Source: Adineta ricciae
Lineage: Eukaryota > Rotifera > Eurotatoria > Adinetida > Adinetidae
Length of the DNA: 64,000 nucleotides
Direction of reading: 5' to 3'
Assembly (NCBI GenBank): GCA_905250025.1
Contig: CAJNOJ010000117.1
Location: 186,001-250,000 of the forward strand
The position numbers and the translations under genes are program-made. A model generated the notes under the pieces. It worked only from the letters and a program-made list of their open reading frames with translations, searched no databases and had not been told where the DNA came from. Positions 37,010 to 49,735 of the stretch are shown in pieces; within the stretch, counting starts at the first letter, position 1, and each line of letters starts with the position of its first letter.

Positions 37010-38712
37010 CTACATAGTGAATACATCAAAAGCAGAATTAGACAATAATCACCATGACATCGAACTGGCGCTGGTAGAAAAACTTCTATCTACGTTTCTA
37101 ATCAACGGAATGGAAAACTTTCAATCGAAATGCTTTAAGAAAAAGAAAAAGTTCTTTTCTTCTCGCATGCTTTCTTTGATTTAGGTTATCATGTGATATC
37201 TCATTCTAATGTCTAGACGACTATGAAACTTAATTGCCGATATGAATAAAATGATGAATCAGATTGATTAAAGCAAAACTATTTATTTCTTTTGTTACCG
37301 TTCGATAGAATCTTTTCGTTCTAAATATAGCTTGATGGACAAAAGGCATTTCAATTTAGATAATTGCTACTAAATAGCCGATTAACGAATAAATTTCCTC
37401 TTTTCCGATATGAATATTATCTCACCTATGAAGTTTTACCAAAACATGAGTAGGCAGTTTTTTCCACTTCTCTTCTCTTTCGTTTCTTCTCACATCATCA
37501 TCATCAACATCATCGTGATGGAGGGGGGCTGAGAAATGGGGCCCAGCCCTTCTGTGCATTCTCTCACTCATGCATTCTCTCAACAACGATAATAGTGATG
37601 ATGGTTGCCCTTTCAATCGTTCGCTTTCTCTCTCGCTCTCTGTCTTTCCGTTCCTATCGAGTATGCGAGTGCAACGCATGCGCAAAACATACTGCATACA
37701 CAGATGCGAACGAAAGAAACCTCGCACTGGTTGAAGGAAAAGAAGCAGCACAGCCGACGTCGGTCTTGTTCGTACCAGTTTATTGCGAGCCGTTTGGTCG
37801 CGTGTAAAATCTCTCTATTTAGCCGGTCAAAATCATCAATGTCAGATTTTCTCTTTTCCTCATCGATTCACAGTAAATGGCATTAACAGTATTCAGATAA
37901 ACATGTCATAAAAAAACTGAGAATAAAAACCAAAGCATTATCATGAATCATCAACGATCGAATGACAAAATACTGACGCGAATCACGGAACTCGATTAAT
38001 AAACTAGCGCCCATACGAAAACAAAAGACAGAGAAATCATTCGTATAGGCACAAAAAAAAACAAGTCAAGCGAACATATATTTTCCTTTCAATGTCTATT
38101 TAAAAAAAGAAGTCTATGCGTGCGAACGTTCTTATTGGTAATTGCTAAAATTCGCAACATAGTATGGCTTCATGAGAATTATTTCTGTGAAACAAATCCT
38201 TTTTCCTATTGTATTTTTTCTCTGCGAAAGTTCACACAATCGCGGAAAAACCAATGGCAACGCGATTCTACCGTGCATTTTACAGGAAAAATACGCTGAA
38301 TTATTTCTTACCATACACGTAGGCAAACTTAACTTACATATAAAACGATACGTTTTTCCCTTGAAAAAAAAAGGATAATAATTCGATTAAAACTAACTAA
38401 GAAAATATTTTTTTCTTCTTTGTATATGGAAGACTTTTTTCTAAGCGAAACTCAAGCGAAACATGCACACAAACGTATACAAAAACATAAAATATGTCAC
38501 TTGCTTCTTTCCTTCTTCGACGACCCGTCGGCTTCTGCGAGCAAAGCGGACGGACATTTTGTCCTCTTCATCCGTCGCTTCTCTTTTTCTTTTACCGTCC
38601 CATCCTCCCTCATCCACTGCCCTCGTTCTATCTACTAGCCCTCGTTCTCCATCATCACTACCTGATCATGTGAAAAGATGTATAAAAAAAAAGAATGCCA
38701 CAAACTGCTTAC
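37010..38712. other. Long non-coding stretch, probably an intron of the minus-strand gene
   Basis: If the exon at 38713-38941 belongs to the 33-37 kb gene, this is a 1,703-bp intron, about thirty times the typical size here. It contains a GAT/ATC-rich patch near 37490-37520 and pyrimidine-rich segments. No coding frame with family signal was seen on either strand. Confidence 0.4.
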
Positions 38713-38941
38713 CCTCTTCATTTGCCTGATAAAAGGATGTTTTGAAATGTCGTTGTTGACGATTCAGACTTTCAATAGTTCCAGTTTGATTCATGATGAA
38801 ATTATTCAGAAAAGGTTGATGATTATGTTTAATTGTTAGAATGAGGGAAGAAGCATTTCCGACTAGTTGTTGTGCACGACCATTGCAATGTGTTCGATCT
38901 TCACAACGCCGATAAATCGTACGATTTTGTATTTTATCTTG
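38713..38941 (-). CDS. Exon encoding a FLYWCH-type zinc-finger-like segment, likely 5' part of the 33-37 kb gene
   Basis: A minus-strand open segment ends at a good donor (GAAGAGG|GTAAGC) in phase 1, which matches the acceptor phase of the exon starting at 37009. It encodes IYRRCEDRTHCNGRAQQL followed by LTIKHNHQP. This resembles the second half of a FLYWCH zinc finger (WRC...C.ar...HNH). FLYWCH fingers bind DNA in several invertebrate transcription factors. The first half of the finger and a start codon were not found upstream; the 5' edge (a TTCAAG acceptor near 38941) is uncertain. It may be a genuine exon or an isolated remnant. Confidence 0.4.
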
Positions 38942-41900
38942 AATATATATTGATAAACATAAAAGTTCAAGCACGGTTTATGTCGTCGTGTTTCAACAAC
39001 GGAATGATCTTTCATCTGATGAACACCACGATTTTCTCTCATGATGTCATGGCAAACTCGATTGTCAAACTTCGCTTTTCCTCTTCACTTGTTTAGTTGA
39101 ATGACTACTCTGGTGAACCTGTTAATTATTCGACGAAACTATAACTGACCCTAGTGTCGGTTCCACGAACGTATACAACGAGTGGGAACAATTTGGCTCA
39201 TTCTCTCTTCGTTTTCCCCTTTCTTATACTCCTTCTTTCACGTCTTTGTACTTGTTTTGCTATCGTATTGATCAGTATCATTGTTTGACAATAGCTTCGT
39301 TCTAAGCACTTTCCATGAGCGAAAAAGAAAAGAAACGCGTAGTGCGATCTGCGTCGCTTCGTACGCCTCCGTTGAGAGGACATTCAGTACACGCCAAGGT
39401 ATTTCCATCTGAGTTTGAGTATAAATCCTAATCTAGTCTGAATTTTGCCTGCTTAGTTTACATGCAATCCAGTTATTTCTCTTATTTGCACACTAGATGC
39501 GAGTTCAGAGAGAGCGAAAGAGAGAGAGAGAGAAAAGAATGAAATCTCGACTGTATTTTATTACAATGGATTGAAGATAGTGAGAACATGAGCTTATGTG
39601 CTCCGAACGGTCAGAGGAAACAATCTTTCGCTCACTCCCATCGTCTGGATGAAGCACATAGCGAGCATTCATCTTTGTTGCGTTCTGTCGTCCTTTTTCA
39701 GTCATCTAATAAAACTTATCGTACGTATACGCGGTCAAAAAGAAACTGACCTGTCTATTTACCATTGGCTTTCGTCCAACAGTCGGGTAACGAAGGGTAG
39801 CAACGGAAAGAGAAAAGGCAAATAAAAAGAAGTTCTACTGTATCTATGTGCACAATGATATTAGCAACAAAATAACTGATAAGAGAATGTAAGAAGCTTG
39901 TAGAATCTAGGTCCGTGCTTTGCACGTGATATTTTTCAAACACAGGGGCAAAAGAACTGGGATCGAATGATTTCTAAATAGGAAATGAATAATCACAATT
40001 ACATCATCTCTAAATCATCAAAAGTTGCATAAGCAACGCTCGTGAATTTCTTATCTTCTTACGCTTTAAGGTATTTCTAATAATAACTTATGGAACAAAT
40101 ACGTTGAAGCTTAGATAAAATAATTTTTATCAGAATTACTTGATTTGTAAATTGAAAAAAGGTTTTCTTTCTAGTTGACCGTGCATAAACAAAAGAATGC
40201 ATGATGAAAAGCTTTTATTTTCAAGGTATATCAATTGATTATCACCTTGACATAATCGTATCTGTAGTTTGAAATCATTTACATATTCGTAAGTATTTAT
40301 AAATCTTCTTTTTTCCTATTCCGCCAACATCATCATCCTCATTTCTAACTATTGACATCAACAACATAACACGACCTTGTGTAACAAGCAAGTAGACAGC
40401 AACAAGGCCATTACGGCCTTGGATTGCGCTTACAGTTTTTCTCCTTTCGAAATCGAATTAATTGTTTGCTCATTTCTCTTTGCATATTCGACTTTTTATG
40501 TAAAACAAAACTCGTCAATCGGTTTCCACCGCCAATTGATCCCTGTGTTTAGATTATTACGTCAATTCCTCACGATTGATCTGTTTCATCACAGAGAGCG
40601 TAGTACGAACATGATTTTTCTTCGCCTACAACGCTTATATTTGATTAAGTTATATCATGAATGAGAATTGACAATAAATATTTCAGATAGAATGGGCAAA
40701 AGTTCGAAATTTTCTCTATAAAATGATTCATTAATGACGTCAGTGAAAACAATCGATTGACGACAACAAAACTAAACTACGCGTCAATAAACGTTATCTT
40801 CTATTTATAGACATTTCAATTAAATCTCGTTTTTCCTATCGGTTGTCTCACAGATAATTAGCATCCATAGCAGGTTAGGACTTTCATTAATGAAACACAC
40901 ATATGAATTTAATTAAGTACGTGTTTTTTATACTGATAAATATCATCAACATGAAATACAAACCCAAATCAAGGACAACGAGAAATATATTTGCTTCTCA
41001 CTAGAGAGAAGAAAAACACTTTAGAAATCATTGAAAAGAGAATAAATCTCTTCCTGACCTTAATAGGCAATTTCAAATCATGTACACAAAAACAGTTTGA
41101 AATGTGAGGAAATAACATTTCGTAATGTATTAACCTTGATCAGATTCATATCGACTTGTTTGATCAGATTTATCCGAGTATGCCTATAACGAAGGATGTC
41201 AGCAGCTTCTTCCAAGGAGTTCTAAGGCATCTCTTACGTGATAAAAGTTACATCATTTAAATGAACATAGGAAGGTCAAGGTAAATTCAATCGGAGAGAT
41301 GTGCTGTTGCTCGTATTGAACTACTGATGCCATTTTCTGTCAAAGTTTATCATTTTGATGGGTGTTGTTGATGGATCGAATCTTCAATTAATAAGACTGA
41401 ATTTCGAATTGAGAATGAAATTTAACCTTGTTTAACGATTTAGTCAGAAAACTATCTTCGGCATACTTTCAGCATACAGAACATATCTTGTCTTAATCAA
41501 AATTCCAGCTTATAAATGAATTTAATTGTATTCCAATTGACGACGACGGCGATGATCTTGAGCTATTAGCCATACATAGAAACATGTTTAAAGCATTGAT
41601 TCATCCTAATATTACATGGCACGGTTTGTCCGCAAGCATTTCAATCAAGATCAAATTTGTTCCGAGTACCTTCAACATGATCTCAAATGACAATATCGAA
41701 ATGAAATCAAAGAACTCCGATGAGATTATCATTGACTACACATCTTTGACTTCATCATAAATCATTTGGGGTGTCTGTTGTAAATTGTATGTTTATTTGA
41801 CGGGTAATCTGCGAGCAGACGAACTGCATGCATACGTTCCATTTGTGATGCTTCGTAAATCATCTATGTTCTTTCTCTTCCTTGGGATATCATATTTACA

Positions 41901-42209
41901 GATATAACCTTTGCATGGCAATTAGATCACTTGGTTTTGTCATGCTGGAAGATTCTCTCGACTTCATTTCGCTCTAGCATTCTGATAAATGAGTAGGCCG
42001 ATTTGTCAACATGACAGAAATATTCATATCAATCAAAAACATCCGACTAATGTCGTATCGGATCTCGCGCGCTCGAATGTAGGTAGACAGAGCAATCGAA
42101 CGAGCTGAACACACGAACACTGTCTACTGTTTATTTCGTTAAAATCTATGGAATGTCATTGGTACAATAACAAAAGAATCTATGACACATACACTAATCT
42201 CTGGTGAAT
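38942..42209. other. Gene-poor region
   Basis: More than 3 kb with no gene I can support. It contains a GA-rich tract (39506-39533), a short plus-strand frame ending at a donor-like AAG|GTATTT (39315-39398) and an open segment at 41510-41760, both discussed as findings. The rest is AT-rich with homopolymer runs. It may hold the promoter of the minus-strand gene to the left and the 3' flank of the LRR gene to the right. Confidence 0.4.
39506..39533. repeat. GA-rich simple repeat
   Basis: Imperfect AG/GA dinucleotide tract (AGAGAGAGCGAAAGAGAGAG...) in the gene-poor region. Possibly a GAGA-type promoter element or just a microsatellite. Confidence 0.8.
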
Positions 42210-43808
42210 CTATAATAACAAAAGTAAAAAGGAGAAGATAAATACGAGAAGAGAGCTTTGATTCCATGAAACGGAATTTCCTAATCGTTGCTGACTTGGA
42301 GATCGAGCTTTTGTTGAATTATCTATCCAAGTTCTATTTCGACTGTCAGTTGTATTGTCGAACCATTGATTTGTAATCAGTGTCGTCATGGTTGATGTGA
42401 ACTTCGCTTTCAATCGTTTTCTTTCCTCACTGGCCGATAATTTCGCTTCGCATGTGCCTTCGTAGACAATTCGTTCCGCATCAGCTTGATTACAATAGTT
42501 CGGTTGTATCAGCCGATGTCGAATCATACAAAAGTCCATCTGACAATTCGAGTACCAATTCAATAATTTCGATATGTAATATCGATCTTGACCTTGATGG
42601 GTACATGTTAAATCATTGAAATGATAGAGATAATTCTGAAACTGAATCAATGTACAATTACATTTTAGATTCATGTTGTGATTGATATCGATGACGTTAA
42701 ATTTGCTTGTTTGGTTAGTTAAACGGCAGAGAAGTTCGGCAAAGGTATTCAGGGTGAGAAGATTGTTCGAACGAAAAGTGAGCTTTTCGATTGAATTCAG
42801 ATTTAGGAAGCAAAATGCACGTGTGGAAGTTGAATTCAACTGTTGATTTGAATCGAGATCGATGATTTGGATAGAGGGAAGATTCGACGCGAAATAATCA
42901 TTCAAATACTGAATATGATTCGAGGAGAAGTTCAAAGTTTCCAATGTCTGACTGGCTAATCGCGGGGCATGTTCGAGAGAATTATGCGCTAAGTTAAGAA
43001 TCTTAATTTTCGTAAGTGATCGAAGAAAATTATTATCAACTAAACGTATTGAATTGTGTTGAAGACGAAGTTCAACGAGATTGTATAACGCATCGAATAA
43101 ACCATGACAAATCGTGGTTAAATTATTTGAACTGAGATCTAAAAGTTCCAATGAATAATGTCCTGTTCTTTGTATTGTATCATTTATTGTCGTTTCCGTT
43201 AATTTGAGTAATGTGTAAATACTTGTGCTGTTCAAATGACAGGAAACGAGATGAAATTGTTTTAGCATCGGTAGATTTACGAGAATTTCACCGATGTTCA
43301 AGTATTGAAAGAGATTGTAGGAAACATCGAAGATTTCTAAAGAAGGATCGAATGTGGAAATACGATTAGAAGATTACGGAGACGTACCGAGACTCGAACC
43401 AGGTGAGATTAATGCTTGAGGATGAAGTTCTCTCAATTGATTATGATTAATATATAATTGTTTTAAATTTTTGATTCGATCAAATGCGGTTGGCTCAATC
43501 CGACGCAGATAATTCGATTTCAAACTGATCTTTTCCACATAAATATCTGCGAAGACATAACTATCGACAGATGTAATGTAATTCAAGGAAAAATCCAGCG
43601 CATCCCAACGCATATTGTTCGGCAATTTCGGCAATGAGTGAAGTTCGCTTTTCAAACAACGTAGTTGAGATTCGTGACCCGAATGATAACATTGACATCG
43701 AGGTGGGAGTATCAAATGTTTGCAGTCGGCAAAAACATATGGAGATACAATTTCTTGACTCCTGGTGAAACGTAGAATCGAAAGAAATACAATCAACACG
43801 ATCGACAT
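42210..43808 (-). CDS. Secreted leucine-rich-repeat protein, probably GPI-anchored
   Basis: Two exons; the intron at about 43333-43389 rejoins SPGSSL|EIFDVSYNL. It starts with a signal peptide (MSIVLIVFLSILRFTRSQE), then an LRRNT cap (CKHLILPPRCQCYHSGHESQ), then about ten LRRs of the LxxLxLxxN type (LELLDLSSNNLTTI; LVELRLQHNSIRLV; IKILNLAHNSLEHA; LETLNFSSNHIQYL), and an LRRCT-like cap (NLKCNCTLIQF with CTHQ, NCQMDFC and NYCNQ). Many N-glycosylation sequons are present. The C-terminus is a purely hydrophobic tail (SSLLVFIFSFLLLLL) with no cytoplasmic residues, as in GPI-anchored proteins. Such LRR proteins act in cell adhesion or recognition; the ligand cannot be told. An acceptor-like CTCTTTCTAG lies just upstream of the ATG. 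Confidence 0.82.
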
Positions 43809-45559
43809 TGGTTATCTAGAAAGAGAAATTATGCGATAACGATAAATGTTCTCCAGAGAAATTCAACACATTTAATATCGTTCGTCGATCGAATGTAATG
43901 TTTGGTTTGGCACTTCACTTGAATCATATTCAATGAAAAGACGAACATACTGGCGAAGAAAAGCAATGAGTGTATTTAAATGTACACATATATATGAAAC
44001 AACTCGAAGGAATATGAATTGAATTACACATGGTAATAATATACCTTTGCAAGAGATGATGGTCGATCTATTTTCACTTACCTGGATCGATCTCCTAAAA
44101 TGTCTGTATCAATATTATAGCAGATGCGATGAAAGATGAACATGACAAGTAGCTCGATTGGCGCACACGTCAATTTTACTCTCAACATGTTACGTGTCAA
44201 TCAATCTCGTTAACACCATAGGGATGACTTCTTTCTAACCTTGATAGGCAAAGTACGACTATCTGCAATAGGTTTCTATACATTCGTATTTGTCCCTTTT
44301 CTTTCTTTTCTTTCAATAATAATATTTCCAATATATCGAGATGTGTAACCAAAAAAAAAAAGAAGATCAGACATGCACAGCAATGTGTTCTCGAGCAGAG
44401 AGTAGATATGTATAGATAGAAAAGAACTTTCTCGTGTATTTTCTTTCTTTTTTTTTCTATACTATACCATGCCTATACAGAGTAGGGAAAAAAACCTATC
44501 TCTCATCGGGTCTTTCTCTCTTTCTCTGTATTAAGATGATGATAGAACACCAAAATGATGCTTGTGTGCGCGAGCGAGCGTGTGTGTGGATATGTGTATA
44601 TGCTTGAGGCACTTTTATCAATAGGAAAAGAAAGGTGCTGATGTGATGGATTTTTCTTTCGAGAGAATCGAACACAATGACGATGATAGATGCAACTAAT
44701 TGAATCGTTTGAAGCTAATTTCCTGGATTCTGCTTTTTCTCCCTTCTTTTCTGATTCACTAATCTATGTCCATATATGCCACTGTTGATCTGGATGTTTC
44801 CTTTGTAATCAATCGCTAGAATTACTACTTCTTCACTGACATTTGATTAGAAATCTGACGATGACGCACTTATTGGCATATTTAACATTATTATCTTGTT
44901 ATTCTCATCGACAGCAAGTGCGTAGTTCACTTTATTGGACCTGATATGATTATGATTATAAATGACAAGCAAGAGTTTGGAGACGACTAACTGTGCTCTT
45001 TGCGTCAGACACGTCATAATATGTATCACATGCTTGAGTTTCCTCGATAATTATCGACATATTGAAAGATTTCGAAGCCAATAGTGAACAGTCATATTTA
45101 TGATCTCTCACGTTGCTTGGGATATTTATATATCAATTAAACGCAGATTGCTCTAATCATGACGCTCAACTGATCATTAATATTCATGAGTTGATGAGTA
45201 TATGGAGAAAGGATACGAACTCAGCATTGAATGTTTAGCGACATCTATGAATTCTGATGAAAACAGTAAAATCTACTTAAAAAATTATCTTTTTATTCCT
45301 GAATTTCTCGTCGAATTTACCTGAAATTTTCCATAATCTACTCAAAGCCAACATTGTTGCAACAATGAATCATATTCAGGCATCATGACAAAGATGAAGA
45401 GTCAATCGTAATGGTATCTGTACAGTTCTCATAATATGCTCTATTGTTTTTGTTTTCTTCTGCCAGCACATATACGCATATAGACACAAACTTGTCTTGA
45501 TCTATTGGTATCGCTTCTTTTAGATACAGTCGAATTCGTTGCCTTTTTTTTCCTTCTAA
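43809..45559. other. Intergenic between divergent LRR and Rho genes
   Basis: Contains homopolymer and pyrimidine-rich tracts (44290-44520), a GCGAGCGAGCG/TGTG patch (~44565-44590) and no supported gene. A pyrimidine-rich stretch lies immediately before the Rho ATG. It presumably carries both promoters and the 5' UTR of the Rho gene. Confidence 0.45.
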
Positions 45560-46311
45560 ATGGCCGCTCTAAGAAAGAAACTAGTTATTGTTGGTGACGG
45601 AGCTTGTGGTAAGTTACTCGATTTGGTCTTCCTTGTTCGATCGAATCGTGATCATTGTTTCTTCTTTTGTTTACTTTTAGGTAAAACTTGCTTGTTAATT
45701 GTCTTTAGTAAAGACCAATTCCCTGAAGTTTACGTTCCAACTGTCTTCGAAAATTATGTATCTGATATTGAAGTAGATGGAAAACAAGTGGAACTAGCGT
45801 TATGGGATACGGCTGGACAAGAAGATTATGATCGTTTACGGCCGTTGTCATATCCGGATACAGATGTTATTTTGATGTGCTTTGCTATCGATAGTCCGGA
45901 CAGTCTCGAGAACATTCCCGAGGTAAGATGAAACGAAATGTTTGATCTTGCAAAGAATTGTTGACTTTGTAGAAATGGACACCCGAAGTGAAACATTTCT
46001 GTCCGAATGTTCCAATCGTTCTTGTTGGAAATAAGAAGGATCTACGTAATGACGAAGCAACAAAGAAAGAATTGATGAAAATGAAACAGGAACCTGTGCG
46101 TAGCGAAGAAGGTCGAAATATGGCTGAGAAGATTGGTGCAGTTGGTTATCTCGAATGTTCAGCAAAGACTAAAGAAGGTAAGGAACCTCCCATTTGCTCT
46201 GTTCTATGTTCTACTTCTTTATTATTAGGTGTCCGTGAAGTCTTTGAGCATGCAGCTCGCGCTGCATTAGCGCGAAAGAAGAAACGTAGTGGTCGTTGTG
46301 TTTTAATCTAA
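45560..46311 (+). CDS. RHOA: RhoA-like small GTPase
   Basis: Four exons (45560-45608, 45681-45922, then ~45973-46178 and ~46229-46311) give a ~193-residue Rho protein. All G motifs are intact: GDGACGKTCLL (P-loop, split by intron 1), the effector loop [26 protein letters not shown] (switch II), [11 protein letters not shown] with the Rho insert helix after it, and CSAKTKEGV. The C-terminus has the polybasic RKKKRSGR and the CaaX box CVLI, predicting geranylgeranylation. [20 protein letters not shown] is RhoA-type rather than Rac or Cdc42. Role: actin contractility, stress-fibre and cytokinetic-ring control. A PDZ-RhoGEF-like gene, the class that activates RhoA, lies 13 kb away. Exon 2 opens with GTAAAA, which mimics a donor. 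Confidence 0.95.
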
Positions 46312-46848
46312 GACAAAGGACTGATCACGACGCGCGTGAGCTTACTAGTCGAAAACATCAATACCAAATATATCTATGTCGAAAAAAACATCTCTTTACC
46401 TAGTCGTGTGTGTGTGTTTCTAAGAACAAAACATAAATATTGATTTACTTTTTTTTCGCTCTTATTCTACTCTTACTTATTCTTGCCCTTTTCTCTTCTA
46501 ATCCTTATTCACATATTGTATATTTCATCATTATTTACTATTACTTCTCGTGTTTTTTTTCTTTTTTTTGGAATACTCTGTACTGTTACTCTTGCTACTG
46601 TTGCTTCTCGGTCAAACATTGAATGAGTGTGCGTTTTTGTATATTACGTTGATCCCATGATCTTCTTTTTTTGTTCTCGTTTTTTTAAAAAGCAAACAAA
46701 ACAAAAAAGCATAATAAAACACACACATTTACATAGATATCTGATTGGAGAGAACGATCGAGCTTTTTTTTTGTTGAATAACAATAATAAACTAACAGAC
46801 AAACAGATTTCGATGAATTATTTTGTAAGAATTAATCGTTGTCTCGTT
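46312..46848. other. 3' UTR of Rho gene / convergent spacer
   Basis: T-rich then A-rich sequence with no coding frame of interest; it includes AATAAAA (~46712) and AATAATAAACTA (~46780-46792), possible polyadenylation signals. It faces the stop codon of the next minus-strand gene. Confidence 0.5.
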
Positions 46849-47726
46849 TCAATAGAGAATCGTATCACGACGAGCGTACATATTCGAATCTCGAGCTGCT
46901 TTGGCAACCGCAGTTTGAATTGATTTCTTCATTTGTTCAGTTTCTCGTTGTAACATTCGGGAATTGGAGACGAGCGCCGCTTCTGTCTGACTCACTCGGC
47001 GATCTTTCAGATCAAGTTTCGATGCATATTGTAATTGAAATGTTTCATAAGCACTCGGTGGTTTATTTCGCTTCGGCTTTTTGAGAGATGTTTCCCTATT
47101 CTCCCGACGTCGCGAGTCGTAGAGATTATACAGAAGAAGACTGGACGTTTCTGGTGGGTTACCATCAATAGCAGGAAGATTGAACGTTGATAATCGACTT
47201 TTCGGACGTTCTAAATCGAAAGTATTTTTATCTGTAAAAACAGAAGCCTTTCATCTGTGATTGAGAATTAGTGAGTGTAAATAATTCAAAAAACAAACAT
47301 TCCATTTTGCTGCAAATTAGTTAAGAATGTGTTCGTATCTATTCTCGCGAGGCAAATGGGATAAAGAAGTTCCTAAAGCGTACTCCAAAATGATTAAATA
47401 GATGTCAAGTAGAAATCATCGAACTATGCTTTTTCTTTTTCTTTGAATTAAGACAAACAGATGCTTCAGGCAATTAACATACCTTTATCAATATTTTTGA
47501 AGAGTTCTCGTTGGACTTTATCGTAATGTAGTTCATGTAATTTCGTTTTCACATCTTGCTGATCGAAAGTTATTCGCGAAATTTCATCGTGATGTTGAGC
47601 ATGAAGTTGGCGCATTTTTGATCGGAGATTATTGGATTCACGTTGGTTTCGATAACGTGCTCGAGTTTGATTATCGAAGATATGAAGAGTTTTCGTTGGT
47701 GCAACACGCGAATTCTTATTCCCCAT
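46849..47726 (-). CDS. Unrecognised basic helical protein with N-myristoylation motif
   Basis: I do not recognise the family. Two exons joined in phase (NIDK|DKNTFDLERPK) across a ~250-bp intron give ~200 residues. The chosen start, MGNKNSRVAPTK, has Gly at position 2 and Ser at position 6, a classic N-myristoylation signal. An in-frame ATG six codons upstream (47744) would bury it. The body is strongly helical and charged (RARYRNQRESNNLRSKMRQL; DEISRITFDQQDVKTKLHEL) with a basic middle (RRRENRETSLKKPKRNKPPS) and a Gln/Arg-rich C-terminal helix ending ARRDTILY. Likely a membrane-associated or ciliary/cytoskeletal coiled protein; that is inference. Convergent with the Rho gene. Confidence 0.6.
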
Positions 47727-47744
47727 GTTCAAAGGTGTTGTCAA

Positions 47745-49735
47745 ACGAGAAGAAAAGCTATGATGACTTCAAATTGTGTTTGGAGGGAAAATGAAAAAAA
47801 GGCGTTGTTTAATGGCAAATAAATATTATTCAAATACACACGTGGAATAACAAGTACACAAGTATTTAGGGTCAATATTTTCGACGATTTGATCGTTAAA
47901 GAAAAACTCAATTGAATTGAATAACAAATTGAATGTTATTCTTCAGCTTCATCATTGATAAATTTCGATGGTTACAATCATAACAACAGCAGGACTTCGC
48001 CTTTCTTCTTCCATTTTCAAACCATAGACGGTCTTAATCTCAGATTACCCAGTTTACATTTTCTATCGTTTATTATTATTATTCTTTCAACCGAACGAAG
48101 ACATTTTATACATAAGTGTTGCTGTTTGATTCCCAGATGTTGAATCTCATCATCAAACATTTTCTTTTATATGAGACATACGCACACGCGTCTTCCAAAG
48201 ACTCGAGGTCCTTATGTTTAAGTTTGTTTCCTGTTAAGAAGTTTTCTTTTCATAGTCTCTTTCTTTTATTAGTAGATCAAGGATGTCAGACTTACTAGAG
48301 CACAATTATATGAAGTCCATGAGTACCTATAACAGAACAGTTCATATATTTATTAATTTTCTTCTGTCTGTAAGACCGCAGAACGGGTACATTTACGAAC
48401 ATCGAGTTCTGTGACATTGAATAATTAACATGTACTTCTGATGAATTCTCGTGTATGTAATAATATTTTATCTTTATTCGATTCTATTCGGTAAATTTAG
48501 AATGTTTATTTTTTCCATCAGAACGTCGTAAATGGACTGGTTATGGAAGAAAGTACAAAAGTCAAATATCATATTCGAACGAGACTAACAAAACACGACA
48601 AAAAAAGAAGATTCATTAAATGTGAAATCTCCTATAAAATATATATTTGATAACACTCTCAATTGATTACATTTCATTCCACTGACTCGATATTATTTTT
48701 CTTCGGTTAAAACACATGAACGTCAAATGTGTTAGTTTTCTTTTTGGCGTAGTTTTCACTAATTTTAACATAGTTTTGTATATTGCCGAAAAATTACAAA
48801 AAACTTATTCATCACTTGACAGACGATTGAATTCTAATGATGATGCGGTTGGTATTGAGAACTAAGATGAATGATATCTATCTATTACTCGTGGAACACT
48901 GTTCATTTAAAAGATAATAAAATCATTGCTACGGTAATATTCAACTCTTGAGTTGCAAAAGACAAGATGTATCCGCCAATTTTTCTTCATTTTTGCGCAT
49001 CGATCATAGTCATAATGGCAATTAATTAGCTTTTTCCAAAAGAAATTCTATGCGGGTTGGTGTTTAATTGAACAATTCATTTAATATTCGGAAAAGTTGT
49101 TGTTTATTCTAGAAAATAAGTTTACTTACGATCGATCGATCGATTTCTCCGTTTCAATTAAGTATTGCTCGAGCATTTCTTATAAGCAATATGAATTTCA
49201 CAATAAACGCCGACTCTATTGTATTCTGTATATTGTATATCTCAGGCAGTGGAACTTGTTTATTCATCAAAGAACAAAGTATGCGTATAGACAAAAGCAG
49301 GCAAATATTTTTGTACTTCAGATCTACGATCATTAGATAATAGAGCATTGTTTTTTCATCAAATGTTTAGAGTTCCATTTATTCAGTTTCTTTCTGTTAA
49401 ATGTTCCTATGACCAAGAAGCATTTCTTCTTATCCTAGTTAGATACTTATAACCAGGATTTGTCTACTTAAACTGTCTAAGTTAGCGTTAATGTTTGAGC
49501 CGAAGCAGAAAAACACGAAGATTTCTTTCAGGTAAAATTGGTTTCTTGTGCACAACATGGCCAACAAGAATTCAGATTAAAGATGCATGGTAGGATGTCT
49601 TTCACATCCGAATACGTCAGTTATCTCTAATTACGATGAAATGTACCAGATTATCAAAGAAGGTTCACTGACTTCAAATTACTGGCACATTGAAAACGAT
49701 TTGATGCGCCATTGATGCACTTGATTAAAATAAAA
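47745..49735. other. Non-coding stretch
   Basis: About 2 kb of AT-rich sequence with no supported gene on either strand. A short GATC tetranucleotide run (CGATCGATCGATCGAT, ~49130-49145) is the only simple repeat noticed. Confidence 0.45.

Noticed and set aside
37422-37751. Minus-strand 109-codon open frame
   Set aside because: Composition follows simple GAT/ATC and CT tracts; no family signal, and it lies in the probable long intron.
40377-40664. Plus-strand 95-codon frame
   Set aside because: No homology signal, no splice partners, and its codon pattern is unlike the real genes here.
43374-43400. tRNA-like 3' half on the minus strand (GGTTCGAGTCTCGGTACG)
   Set aside because: It looks like a T-arm/B-box, but it lies across the exon-intron junction of the LRR gene, and no matching D-arm, anticodon arm or 5' acceptor strand is present upstream.
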